Below, piece by piece: positions 17,186 through 25,789 of a DNA stretch of 64,000 bases. Numbering within the stretch: the stretch's first letter is position 1; the number at the start of each line of letters is the position of its first letter. Below the pieces are notes generated by a model that did no database searches, was not told where the DNA came from, and was given only the letters and a program-made list of their open reading frames with translations. Position numbers and translations under genes: made by a program. Where the stretch lies: the NCBI RefSeq assembly GCF_002286975.1, contig NZ_NSKB01000003.1, forward strand, positions 186,001 through 250,000. Reading direction: 5' to 3'. The stretch is from Halomonas salipaludis. GTDB lineage: Bacteria > Pseudomonadota > Gammaproteobacteria > Pseudomonadales > Halomonadaceae.

Positions 17186-19468
17186 ATGACCGATACGACC
17201 ACGAAGACGATTACCCTGACGGTGCCCGGCATGGGCAGTGACCACTGCGCCGGTATCGTGCGCAAGACGCTCCAGCGCCTCGACGGCGTGGGCGAGATCG
17301 AGACCAATATCGCCAACCATCGGGTCCGTGCCTCCGTGACCGCGGATGGCCCCGATGGTGAGGCACTCAAAGGCGCCGTCGAGGGCGCCGGTTATGACGT
17401 CGCGGCAGTGCAAGACGCAGGCGACGACGCAAGCGACAGCGACGCCGAGATCGAGGAAGCCTATCTTTCCCAGGCCCGCAAGCGGCTATGGATCGCCGGC
17501 GTCCCCACCACCCTGATCATGCTGCTGATGATGCCGCATATGTTCTGGCAGCCGATTCCCGGTTATCTAGCGATCGTGGCGCTGCTGGCCTTCCCGGTGG
17601 TGTTCCTCTACGGCGGTATCGCCACCCATAAATCGAGCTGGCGCTCGCTGAAGAACGGCACCTTCAATATGGACGTGCTGATCTCCATGGGCAGCCTGCC
17701 GCCCTATTTGATCGGGCTGATCGGGTTCGTCTATCCGATGACCTCGTTCATCGAGATGGCCGCCACCATCATGACCTTCCACCTGCTGGGGCGCTACCTT
17801 GAAGCCCTGGCCAAGGGGCGCGCGTCCCAGGCCATTCGCCGCCTGCTGACCCTGGGTGCCAAGACCGCTCGGGTAGAGCGCGACGGCGAGGAGGTCGAGG
17901 TACCGGTGAAGGAGCTGGCCATCGGCGACATCATGATCGTGCGTCCCGGCGACAAGATCCCCACCGACGGCGAAGTGGTCGATGGCGAGAGCCATATCGA
18001 CGAGTCGATCGCCACCGGCGAGTCGATCCCGGTCTACAAGAGCAGCGGCGACAGCGTGATCGGTGCCACCATCAACAAGGAGGGGCGCTTGCGGGTCAAG
18101 GCGACCCGCGTTGGCGGCGATACCTTCCTGTCACAGGTGGTCAAACTTATCGACCAGGCCCAGGGCTCGCGGGTGCCGATCCAGGAGTTCGCCGATCGCA
18201 TGACCGGTCGCTTCGTGCCGGTGGTGTTGCTGATCGCCCTGGCCAGCCTGGTTGCGTGGCTGCTGCTCCCCGACCTCCTGCGCCCGATTCTCGACTGGGG
18301 TGCTACCTTCCTGCCGTGGGTGAACCCCGAGGCCGCCACCCCGGTGCTGGCGATACTCGCCGCCGTAGCGGTGCTGGTCATCGCCTGCCCCTGTGCCCTG
18401 GGCCTGGCCACGCCCACCGCACTGATGGTGGGCTCCGGCATCGGCGCCGAGCGCGGCATCCTGATCCGCTCCGGCGAAGCGATCCAGACCTTCAAGGACG
18501 TCAAGGTCATGGTGCTCGACAAGACCGGCACCATTACCCGCGGCGAGCCCGAGCTCACCGAGACGGTCGCCGCCGACGGCGTCGAAGAGACGCGCCTGCT
18601 GACCCTGGCGGCGAGCGTGGAGAACGCCTCGGAGCACCCCATCGCCCGGGCCATCGTGGATGGAGCCAAACAGCGCGACGTGACGCCCGGCGAGGTCAGC
18701 GAGTTCCGTTCCACCGGGGCACGCGGCGTCTCAGGCAAAGTCGGCGAGGAGACCGTGCTGATCGGCAATCGTCGACTGTTGGAAGAGGAGGGTGTGCAGG
18801 GCCTCGAGGCCCTGGATACCGCCATGGGCGAGCTCGAGGGCAGGGGCCGCACCGTAGTGATCGTCGCCGCCGACGGCCAGGCGCTGGGACTGGTGGCCGT
18901 GGCCGACACCCTCAAGGAAGAGTCGATCGAGGCCATTCGCGGCATGCACGCCCTCGGCCTGCACGTGGTGATGATCACCGGCGACAACGAACGCGCTGCA
19001 CGCGCCGTGGCCAAGGAGGTCGGCATCGATGAGGTCCAGGCCGGCGTACTGCCGGAAGGCAAGGTCGATGCCATTCGCGCACTTCAGGAAAAACACGGCA
19101 ACCACGTGGCGATGGTCGGCGACGGCATCAACGACGCTCCTGCCCTCACCCAGGCTAACGTCGGCATCGCCATCGGCGCCGGTGCAGACGTCGCCATCGA
19201 GGCCGCCGACGTGACCCTGGTGAGCGGCGAGCTGACCGGCGTGGTAGAGGCCATGCATCTCTCCCGCGCCACCTACGGCAAGATCGTCCAGAACCTGATC
19301 TGGGCCAGCGGCTACAACGTGGCGGCCATCCCCATCGCGGCCCTGGGCCTGCTGCACCCGATGATCGGCGTGATCGCCATGACCGCAAGCTCGCTGTCGG
19401 TGATCGGCAACTCGCTGCTGCTCAAGCGGCGCTTCGCCCGCGACACCCCGCAAGGAGACACCCAATGA
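17186..19468 (+). CDS. copA: Cu+/Ag+-exporting P1B-type ATPase (CopA)
   Basis: A 760-residue P1B-1 ATPase that pumps Cu+ out of the cytoplasm. Order: one N-terminal HMA domain (1-75), membrane segments, A domain with TGES (SIATGESIPV), the transport motif CPC (ACPCALG near 400), DKTGT phosphorylation site (D near 445), the SEHPIA His of the N domain, GDGINDAP hinge, and the Cu+-type TM7/TM8 residues YN (SGYNVAA) and MxxSS (MTASS). The HMA motif reads GMGSDHC, so the first Cys of GMxCxxC is replaced by Ser. ATG 17186 has AGGAGG 6 nt upstream; an in-frame start at 17129 would run through the hairpin and is rejected. The last four bases overlap the next gene. Confidence 0.95.
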   Translation: MTDTTTKTITLTVPGMGSDHCAGIVRKTLQRLDGVGEIETNIANHRVRASVTADGPDGEALKGAVEGAGYDVAAVQDAGDDASDSDAEIEEAYLSQARKRLWIAGVPTTLIMLLMMPHMFWQPIPGYLAIVALLAFPVVFLYGGIATHKSSWRSLKNGTFNMDVLISMGSLPPYLIGLIGFVYPMTSFIEMAATIMTFHLLGRYLEALAKGRASQAIRRLLTLGAKTARVERDGEEVEVPVKELAIGDIMIVRPGDKIPTDGEVVDGESHIDESIATGESIPVYKSSGDSVIGATINKEGRLRVKATRVGGDTFLSQVVKLIDQAQGSRVPIQEFADRMTGRFVPVVLLIALASLVAWLLLPDLLRPILDWGATFLPWVNPEAATPVLAILAAVAVLVIACPCALGLATPTALMVGSGIGAERGILIRSGEAIQTFKDVKVMVLDKTGTITRGEPELTETVAADGVEETRLLTLAASVENASEHPIARAIVDGAKQRDVTPGEVSEFRSTGARGVSGKVGEETVLIGNRRLLEEEGVQGLEALDTAMGELEGRGRTVVIVAADGQALGLVAVADTLKEESIEAIRGMHALGLHVVMITGDNERAARAVAKEVGIDEVQAGVLPEGKVDAIRALQEKHGNHVAMVGDGINDAPALTQANVGIAIGAGADVAIEAADVTLVSGELTGVVEAMHLSRATYGKIVQNLIWASGYNVAAIPIAALGLLHPMIGVIAMTASSLSVIGNSLLLKRRFARDTPQGDTQ

Positions 19469-19647
19469 ACCGACTTCACCACTGGATGATGACCGCCTGC
19501 GTGGGACTGATGGCGGCGGTCATGCTGCTGCTGATGTGGCGCGCCCAGTCGCTGGGCGGCGGCGCCTGGCTGCTGCTACCCATGGCCCTGTGCCTGGGCG
19601 CTCACTGGCTGCTGCACCGCCACTGGCACCGGGAACAAGATAAGTAA
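19465..19647 (+). CDS. Small membrane protein coupled to CopA (DUF2933-like)
   Basis: 60 residues with two hydrophobic segments and a basic His-rich tail (HWLLHRHWHREQDK), also HHWMM at the start. It begins inside the copA stop (ATGA overlap), so it is translationally coupled. Size, two-helix plan and His/Met content resemble DUF2933 proteins often found with heavy-metal ATPases; the match is by eye. It may be an accessory subunit or metal relay for the ATPase. Confidence 0.65.
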   Translation: MNRLHHWMMTACVGLMAAVMLLLMWRAQSLGGGAWLLLPMALCLGAHWLLHRHWHREQDK

Positions 19648-19927
19648 CCTGGCGCCAGCTGTGGGCGGATTGCAACCGCCCCCGAAGGGGAGCCATGCCG
19701 ACATATCACCGTGGCCATCTCGATGATGTCCATTAATCACGAAGATGTGTCGATGCCGGCCAACGAACTTAGCAGGCTCTCCAGGTCATAAGCGCGGTGT
19801 CCCGTTGCCACGTCATTAGCCAGCACAGGGCAACCGTGGTCAGGCCTTTGTCTACCAGCACAACAACCTGGGCCAGGAACAGACGGCGACAGACGCAGTT
19901 GGCGAACCCGTCAAGCATAAGGTCTCG
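19648..19927. other. Intergenic region between the copper and chromate genes
   Basis: 280 nt between convergent copA-side and chrB genes. Apart from the hairpin at 19663-19681 I see no gene. Plus-strand codons at 19835-19918 read like a degraded coding remnant (AFVYQHNNLGQEQT) preceded by a stop; too short to identify. Confidence 0.4.
19663..19681 (+). terminator. Hairpin after the copper ATPase operon
   Basis: A perfect 6-bp GC stem (GGGCGG / CCGCCC) with a 7-nt loop, 15 nt after the small membrane protein stop, followed by a second CCCGAAGGGG fold. It lacks a T tract. It is the best candidate end of the copA transcript. Confidence 0.45.
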
Positions 19928-20890
19928 TCAGGACTGTTGATAGGCCTGGTAAAGATCATCCAGCAACGGCACCACATGGGCAAGCAGGGCATCGTCATCC
20001 GGACAGCGCTCCCGAGCGCCGCTCAACATCAGCTTCAGCCCCGCCGCCTCGGGTACGGGAGCCCCTCCTACATCTAGGTAGTGCACCAGTTCGCCGAGCC
20101 GTACCAGCGCGGCATCCACCACCAGCCCGAAACTCGCCAGCAATACTTCGAAGGTGACCTTGTCGTCGACATGGGTGAAGGCGGCACCATCGAAGTCGAA
20201 TCCCAGCGCCTCCGTCGGACACTTCGTCGGGCTTTCCAACCACAGGAAGCGCGCCTCGGGGTCGATGAAGCGCTGGATCAACCAGGCAGAGGCCACGCGA
20301 TCCACCCATAGGTGACGACGGGTGGCCCATAGTCGACTGCGGAAGGCGCTTTGCTCCAGACGGGGAATCTCGGCCCGGGTGGCCTTGGGCTCATCGGGTA
20401 CGAAGCAGCGGTTATAGGTCGCCTCGGCGTCTGCCAGAGACTCGACGATTCGTTCTTTCCCTGCTCCCGGAAAGAAGTCGATCTCAATAAGAGCCTGGAA
20501 GCGTCGCTGCAACTGAAGAAGTCGGCGCTGTGCCTCGCGCGCCACGAGGCGGGGACACTCCCGTTGCCAACTGGCGATCGCCTCGAGCAACTCCTGATAC
20601 TCCGCCCCCCGGTCGAATAGGGAAGGTAGCACCTCCGTTGTCTGCACGCTGGTATCGTCTACCTCAAGCAGCAGGGACGTACCCCCAAGGGTCTGAATGG
20701 CATCGGCCTGATGTTGCAGCGCTTGGTATCGAGATGGGCTTGCCGGCAACAGGTAGACACCGTCACGCAGTACGGCCGCGCCCATGCTGCGCAAGGCCCG
20801 CCAGATCCGCATGCGAGCGCTACTCGCATTGCCGCTGAGGCTCATGACAAGTATCAGCCAGCGTCTTTCTTCATCTATCACGCGATTCAT
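19928..20890 (-). CDS. chrB: Chromate resistance regulator ChrB
   Basis: ChrB is a chromate-sensing transcription regulator of chr operons. The protein (320 residues from ATG 20890) has the usual two parts: a ChrB_N region (WLILVMSLSGNASSARMRIWRALRSMGAAVLRDGVYLLP, about 10-170) that begins with a winged-helix-like segment, and ChrB_C (about 185-310) with LWVDRVASAWLIQRFIDPEARFLW and a DVGG motif. It is divergent from chrA with 73 nt between the starts, which is the usual arrangement of a regulated pair. A GTG one codon upstream (20893) is an alternative start. Confidence 0.92.
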   Translation of the reverse strand: MNRVIDEERRWLILVMSLSGNASSARMRIWRALRSMGAAVLRDGVYLLPASPSRYQALQHQADAIQTLGGTSLLLEVDDTSVQTTEVLPSLFDRGAEYQELLEAIASWQRECPRLVAREAQRRLLQLQRRFQALIEIDFFPGAGKERIVESLADAEATYNRCFVPDEPKATRAEIPRLEQSAFRSRLWATRRHLWVDRVASAWLIQRFIDPEARFLWLESPTKCPTEALGFDFDGAAFTHVDDKVTFEVLLASFGLVVDAALVRLGELVHYLDVGGAPVPEAAGLKLMLSGARERCPDDDALLAHVVPLLDDLYQAYQQS

Positions 20891-20895
20891 CACCG

Positions 20896-20930
20896 TTGTA
20901 TACGTAACACCTATGTTATACGCTCTACAA
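20896..20930. promoter_or_regulatory. Shared chrB/chrA promoter-operator region
   Basis: The short gap between the divergent genes is AT-rich inside GC-rich flanks. It contains two TATAC direct repeats (20900-20904 and 20917-20921) around TAAC-N6-GTTA, a small dyad. This is where ChrB would be expected to bind, but the assignment is by position only. Confidence 0.4.
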
Positions 20931-20963
20931 AATTATGCCGCCATCGTCTTCGTGAGAGTGTAC

Positions 20964-22340
20964 ATGCCGCCCGTCACCGACACACACCACCAGATTCCCT
21001 TCCGTGAGGCCGTGATGGTCTGGCTGCGCATCGCCATGCTGAGCTTCGGCGGCCCGGCCGGCCAGATCGCGGTAATGCATCGTATCCTGGTCGAGGAGAA
21101 GCAGTGGATCGGCGAGCGGCGTTTCCTGCACGCCCTCAACTACTGCATGATGCTACCAGGACCGGAGGCCCAGCAGCTGGCGATCTACATCGGCTGGCTG
21201 ATGCACCGCACCAAGGGCGGCCTGGTTGCCGGTTGCCTGTTCGTGCTGCCCGGCTTCATCGCCATCCTGGCACTCAGCTACCTCTATGCGGCGCTGGGTA
21301 ACGTGGGGCTGGTGGCGGGGCTGTTCTTCGGCCTCAAGGCCGCCGTGCTGGCGGTGGTGCTGAATGCGGTGGTACGGATCGGCAAGCGGGCACTCAAGAA
21401 TCGGATCATGCTGGGCCTGGCGGCGGCAGCGTTCGTAGCGATCTTCTTTTTCCACGTGGCGTTCCCATTGATCATCCTGAGTGCGGCGCTGCTGGGTTAC
21501 TGGGGCGGCAAGCGCGGCATGGCCGCCTTTCAGGTCGGCGGCGGCCATGGCGATGACGATGCCCAGGGCCTCAGCGACCGCGACTCGCTGCTCGGCGAGG
21601 GGCTGCCCGCCCACGCGCGGCCCAACCCCGGCTGGTCGCTGCGCGTCTCGGCGATCTTCCTGCTGCTGTGGCTGACGCCGGTCGTGCTGCTGCTGGTTAC
21701 TCTGGGGGGCGAAAACGTCTTCAGCCAGATCGCCACTTTCTTCAGCAAGATGGCAGTGGTCACTTTTGGCGGCGCCTATGCGGTGCTCGGCTACGTGACC
21801 CAGGAGGCGGTTCAGAACTACGGATGGCTGGCCCCCGGGGAGATGCTCGATGGGCTGGGGATGGCCGAGACCACCCCGGGGCCGCTGATTCAGGTAGTGC
21901 AGTTTGTCGGCTTCATGGGAGCTTTCCGCGACGCCACCGGACTCGACCCCATGGTGGCAGCGACCCTGGCGGCGGTGCTCACCACCTGGGTGACCTTCGT
22001 GCCCTGCTTCCTGTGGATCTTCCTCGGAGCGCCCTATGTGGAGCGCCTGCGCGACAACCGCGCACTCAGTGCTGCTTTGTCCGCCATTACCGCAGCCGTG
22101 GTCGGCGTCATCCTCAACCTGGCGATCTGGTTTGGCATTCACGTAATCTTCGCCGAGGTCGAGGAGCGGCACGCCCTGGGGGCTCGCCTGCTGATCCCGA
22201 ATCTGGCCTCAGTGGATTTGTTGGCCCTGTTGCTCGCCGTCGGTGCCATGATCGCCATCTTTAAATTCAAGGTCGGCATGCTCAAGGTGCTGGGCGCATG
22301 TGCTCTGATCGGCGTGATGGCTTCCCTATTTTCTTTCTGA
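20964..22340 (+). CDS. chrA: Chromate efflux transporter ChrA (two-domain CHR family)
   Basis: ChrA exports chromate across the inner membrane using the proton motive force. From ATG 20964 it has 458 residues with two homologous halves. The family signature FGGPAGQIAVMH appears near the N-terminus and FGGAYAVLGYVTQEAV in the second half; WIGERRFLHALNYCMMLPGPEAQQ and WLAPGEMLDGLGMAETTPGPLI are the paired second motifs. The frame is open upstream to 20784, but that part overlaps chrB on the other strand and is not family-like. Only a weak ribosome site (GAGAG) precedes the ATG. A clear terminator overlaps its 3' end. Confidence 0.93.
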   Translation: MPPVTDTHHQIPFREAVMVWLRIAMLSFGGPAGQIAVMHRILVEEKQWIGERRFLHALNYCMMLPGPEAQQLAIYIGWLMHRTKGGLVAGCLFVLPGFIAILALSYLYAALGNVGLVAGLFFGLKAAVLAVVLNAVVRIGKRALKNRIMLGLAAAAFVAIFFFHVAFPLIILSAALLGYWGGKRGMAAFQVGGGHGDDDAQGLSDRDSLLGEGLPAHARPNPGWSLRVSAIFLLLWLTPVVLLLVTLGGENVFSQIATFFSKMAVVTFGGAYAVLGYVTQEAVQNYGWLAPGEMLDGLGMAETTPGPLIQVVQFVGFMGAFRDATGLDPMVAATLAAVLTTWVTFVPCFLWIFLGAPYVERLRDNRALSAALSAITAAVVGVILNLAIWFGIHVIFAEVEERHALGARLLIPNLASVDLLALLLAVGAMIAIFKFKVGMLKVLGACALIGVMASLFSF

Positions 22341-22361
22341 CCAAGGTGGTCAGAAGTTTTT
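22335..22361 (+). terminator. Intrinsic terminator of chrA
   Basis: A perfect 9-bp stem (TTCTGACCA / TGGTCAGAA) with an AGG loop followed by GTTTTT. The stem includes the chrA stop codon at 22338-22340. This is the most canonical rho-independent terminator in the window. Confidence 0.9.
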
Positions 22362-22475
22362 GCAGGCAATAGACCAGGCCAATAGGCGCCTTGCGACCAC
22401 CCTGCCCCTTCATCATGATGGCCTGTATCATCAGCAGGCTATGCACTCATCGCCGCCAGAACGACAGGACGCCCC

Positions 22476-25400
22476 ATGAGCCACACCGACGCCCAGCTAC
22501 GCGAGCTGATTCTGACCCTCGTGCCCGTTGACGGCAGCACCATCGGGAATGCCCGACTCCGCAACCTGATGGCGGCGAAGCTATACGCCAAGGTAGAAGA
22601 GGAGGAATACGAGCGCGTGCGCGACACATTGCTGGCAGAGGGCGTACTGGGCAAAGGGCGTGGCCGCGGTGGGTCGGTATACCGGCTACAAGAAGCAGAG
22701 CCCGAGGCGGAGCCTAGTGAAGATGAGCACGCACCGGACCTGAGCCTTGAAATGCAGGAAATGCCTGCTGAGCTGCCGCTCAACGAACCGGCAAAGTCAA
22801 AAGCATCGAACAAACCCTCGCCGCCGCGTCAGAAGAAGGCGGATCATGTCCAGGTACTCTCCTACCGGTATGACGAGAAGCGCAAGAACAACCCCCACGT
22901 GGGCATGGTGGATACCGCAAGCGACGGCGTGGAGGAGAAGACCCGTTGGGCCTATGACCCACACTTGGACCCGGAGCTGCAGTTCGATTCCTCTGCCACC
23001 CGCGCCCAGATCGAGACCCTCATCGACGATGCCCTGGCCTCGGGTGACCAGGCGCAGATGAAGGCGGCTCTCGAAGAGCTCAAGCGGCTGCAGTCCCCCT
23101 ACCTGCAGTGGAGCGGCAAGGCAGAGCGCACCAGCTTTGAAGTCGATACCGTCTCGCTGCACGTTCACGAACGCATCGACCCGGCCACCATCCTGGCCGC
23201 GGTGCAGAAGCGTCTGCGTGACAGTAAGGGTAAGTCGTCGCCGGCTTTCCAGTCCGATCTCTTCCATGCGCCCTTCGAGAACCTCCCGTTGCGCGAGGCC
23301 ATCGACTTTTACAAGCACGAGCGAGACTGGGCCAACCGCCTGATCGCTGGCGACTCCCTGCTGGTGATGAATTCGATGCTGCAGAAAGAAGGCATGGCCG
23401 GGCAGGTGCAGATGATCTACATCGACCCGCCCTACGGCATCAAGTACGGCTCCAACTTCCAGCCGTTCACGAACAAGCGCGACGTGAAGGATCGTAAGGA
23501 CGAGGACCTGACCCAGGAGCCGGAGATGATCAAAGCGTTCCGGGATACCTGGGAGCTGGGCATCCACTCCTACCTCACCTATCTGCGCGATCGACTGCTG
23601 CTGGCGAGGGAACTGCTGAGTGATAGCGGGTCGGTCTTTGTGCAGATTTCGGATGAGAATCTTCATCGAGTTAGATTAGTGCTCGACGAAATTTTTGGAG
23701 AAAAAAACTTTATTAGCCTGATCAGCTATGTGACTTCTAGCGGATTTCCGTCAAAAACACTTTCAAGATCTGGCGATTACATAATCTGGTATGGAAAGAC
23801 TGATGAAGTAAAGTACAACCAGCTCTATACAAAAAAAGAAATCGGTGATGAAGGTGCTGGCGAGTACAAATGGGTAAAATTATCAAATGGGGCAAGTAGA
23901 GCCATGTCCGAATCTGAGCTTTCCGGACAGGTTGAGCTGCCACAAAATAGTCGTATATGGCGATATGGCCCACTGACATCCTCTGGCGGCTCAGAGGTAG
24001 GCAGTCAAGAATTTACTTGTTTTGGAAAGGATTATTCCCCAAAAAGCAATAATCACTGGAAAATCACTCACTTGGGATTAGACCGCCTTAGCAAAAGCGG
24101 GCTGCTAAAACCAAGAAATAATAGTCTTTCTTATTTCCTCTTTGCTGATTTTTATCCTGTCCAGCCTATCAATAACATTTGGAAGGATACCAAGTGGGGG
24201 TTTGACGCTGGTGAAAAGTCCTATGTGGTCCAGACTAATCAAAAAATTATTGAACGCTGTCTCCTGATGACCACCGACCCCGGCGATCTGGTGCTCGACC
24301 CCACCTGCGGCTCGGGCACCACTGCCTACGTTGCCGAGAAGTGGGGGCGGCGCTGGATTACCTGCGATACCTCCCGGGTGGCCGTCACCCTGGCCAAGCA
24401 ACGCCTGATGACTGCCAGCTACGACTACTTCGAGCTGAAGTACCCTCAGGAAGGGCTGGGTGGCGGCTTTATCTACAAGACGGTGCCGCATATTACTCTC
24501 AAGTCGATCGCCAATAATCCCGAGATCGACGAGATTTACGAACAGTGCCATCCGGCTATTGAGCAGGCCTTGGATTGGCTTAATGGTGAATTGCAGAAGC
24601 ACTTTGCACCGGCCTTCCCTGTAACGGAAGGCGGCCGCAAGGGCGGAAAAGTCGACTTCACCGCACCTGACCGGAAAACCGCGACTCTAGCTAGCGGTGA
24701 GGAGGTGCCTGTCAATGCCCTGCTGGAGTGGGAGGTGCCCTTCGATTGGCCCGAGGGGTGGCCCGAGGAGGCCATTCACGCCTTTGAGGACTTTCATAAG
24801 CAGCGCATTCGAATGCAGCAGCGTATGGACGAGAGCATCGCCAACCATGCCGGCCAAGAGGTGCTCTATGACCAGCCTGAACCTAGCAAAGACAAGCTGC
24901 GTATCACCGGTCCCTTCACCGTTGAGGCGGTGCCCTTCGCCACCGTCCTGGGCCTGGATGAAGCCGAACGGCCCAAAGAGGCTGATGTGGCCGTGGCCCG
25001 TTCCGGGGCAACGTCGCGCCATGCCCAGTGGCGTGATGAGCTGCTCAAGGCCGGCATCCGCGGCAAGGGCGGTCAGAATCTCAAGCTGATGGACCTCGAG
25101 ACCCTTCCCGGCGCCAAGTATCTGCATGCGGTGGGCACGGTGGCTGAGACCGGTGAGCGAGTGGCCGTCAGCTTCGGCCCCGAGTATGCGGCGCTGGAAC
25201 AGCGTCAGGTAGAGATCGCCAAGAACGAGGCCGGCGACCTCTTTCCTCTGCCCAAGCTGCTGGTATTCTGCGCCTTTACGTTTGACCCTGAGGCCGCCAA
25301 AGACATCGACAGCATCCGCGGCATTCAGGCGCTGCGGGTGCAGATGAACACCGACCTGCTCACCGAAGACCTGAAGAAGAACAGTCGCAGTAACGAATCT

Positions 25401-25787
25401 TTCTGGCTGATGGGTCAGCCCGATGTGGAAATCCATGAGCTCAAGGACGGCAAGCTGCAGGTGGAAGTGCACGGTTTTGACTACTTCGACACCAAGACCG
25501 GCGAGCTGAAGTCCGGCGGCAAGCGCGACATCGCCGTGTGGGAGCTGGACACCGACTACGACGACCGCTCTCTCTATCCGCGCCAGGTGTTCTTCCCCAT
25601 GGCTGGCAAGAAGGATGGCTGGTACAAGCTCAAGAAAGATATCCGCGCCGAGCTCAACGAAGAGCTGCTGGACGGGTTCCACGGCACCAAGTCGCTGCCC
25701 TTCGAGCCTGGCGACAACCGCTGTATTGCAGTGAAGATCGTCGATAATCGCGGCATCGAATCGCTTAAAGTCGTTCGGCTGGACTGA
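22476..25787 (+). CDS. mod: Type III restriction-modification DNA methyltransferase (Mod), N6-adenine
   Basis: A 1103-residue beta-class adenine methyltransferase. DPPY (IYIDPPYG, near residue 318) comes first and the SAM-binding motif DPTCGSGT (near 609) second; the region between is the target-recognition domain. That segment (about 23640-24255, residues 389-593) is plainly AT-rich with different codon use from the GC-rich flanks, which points to exchange of specificity. An extra N-terminal region of about 280 residues precedes the catalytic core and about 450 residues follow, making it longer than typical Mod (600-700). AGGA precedes the ATG. It methylates one strand of a site and is the specificity partner for Res; the gene is the first of three in an operon. 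Confidence 0.93.
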   Translation: MSHTDAQLRELILTLVPVDGSTIGNARLRNLMAAKLYAKVEEEEYERVRDTLLAEGVLGKGRGRGGSVYRLQEAEPEAEPSEDEHAPDLSLEMQEMPAELPLNEPAKSKASNKPSPPRQKKADHVQVLSYRYDEKRKNNPHVGMVDTASDGVEEKTRWAYDPHLDPELQFDSSATRAQIETLIDDALASGDQAQMKAALEELKRLQSPYLQWSGKAERTSFEVDTVSLHVHERIDPATILAAVQKRLRDSKGKSSPAFQSDLFHAPFENLPLREAIDFYKHERDWANRLIAGDSLLVMNSMLQKEGMAGQVQMIYIDPPYGIKYGSNFQPFTNKRDVKDRKDEDLTQEPEMIKAFRDTWELGIHSYLTYLRDRLLLARELLSDSGSVFVQISDENLHRVRLVLDEIFGEKNFISLISYVTSSGFPSKTLSRSGDYIIWYGKTDEVKYNQLYTKKEIGDEGAGEYKWVKLSNGASRAMSESELSGQVELPQNSRIWRYGPLTSSGGSEVGSQEFTCFGKDYSPKSNNHWKITHLGLDRLSKSGLLKPRNNSLSYFLFADFYPVQPINNIWKDTKWGFDAGEKSYVVQTNQKIIERCLLMTTDPGDLVLDPTCGSGTTAYVAEKWGRRWITCDTSRVAVTLAKQRLMTASYDYFELKYPQEGLGGGFIYKTVPHITLKSIANNPEIDEIYEQCHPAIEQALDWLNGELQKHFAPAFPVTEGGRKGGKVDFTAPDRKTATLASGEEVPVNALLEWEVPFDWPEGWPEEAIHAFEDFHKQRIRMQQRMDESIANHAGQEVLYDQPEPSKDKLRITGPFTVEAVPFATVLGLDEAERPKEADVAVARSGATSRHAQWRDELLKAGIRGKGGQNLKLMDLETLPGAKYLHAVGTVAETGERVAVSFGPEYAALEQRQVEIAKNEAGDLFPLPKLLVFCAFTFDPEAAKDIDSIRGIQALRVQMNTDLLTEDLKKNSRSNESFWLMGQPDVEIHELKDGKLQVEVHGFDYFDTKTGELKSGGKRDIAVWELDTDYDDRSLYPRQVFFPMAGKKDGWYKLKKDIRAELNEELLDGFHGTKSLPFEPGDNRCIAVKIVDNRGIESLKVVRLD

Positions 25788-25789
25788 CC

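Noticed and set aside
18034-19074. Ser/Thr/Ala-rich minus-strand frame of 346 codons inside copA
   Set aside because: Antisense shadow of a well-conserved ATPase; no start site or domain evidence.
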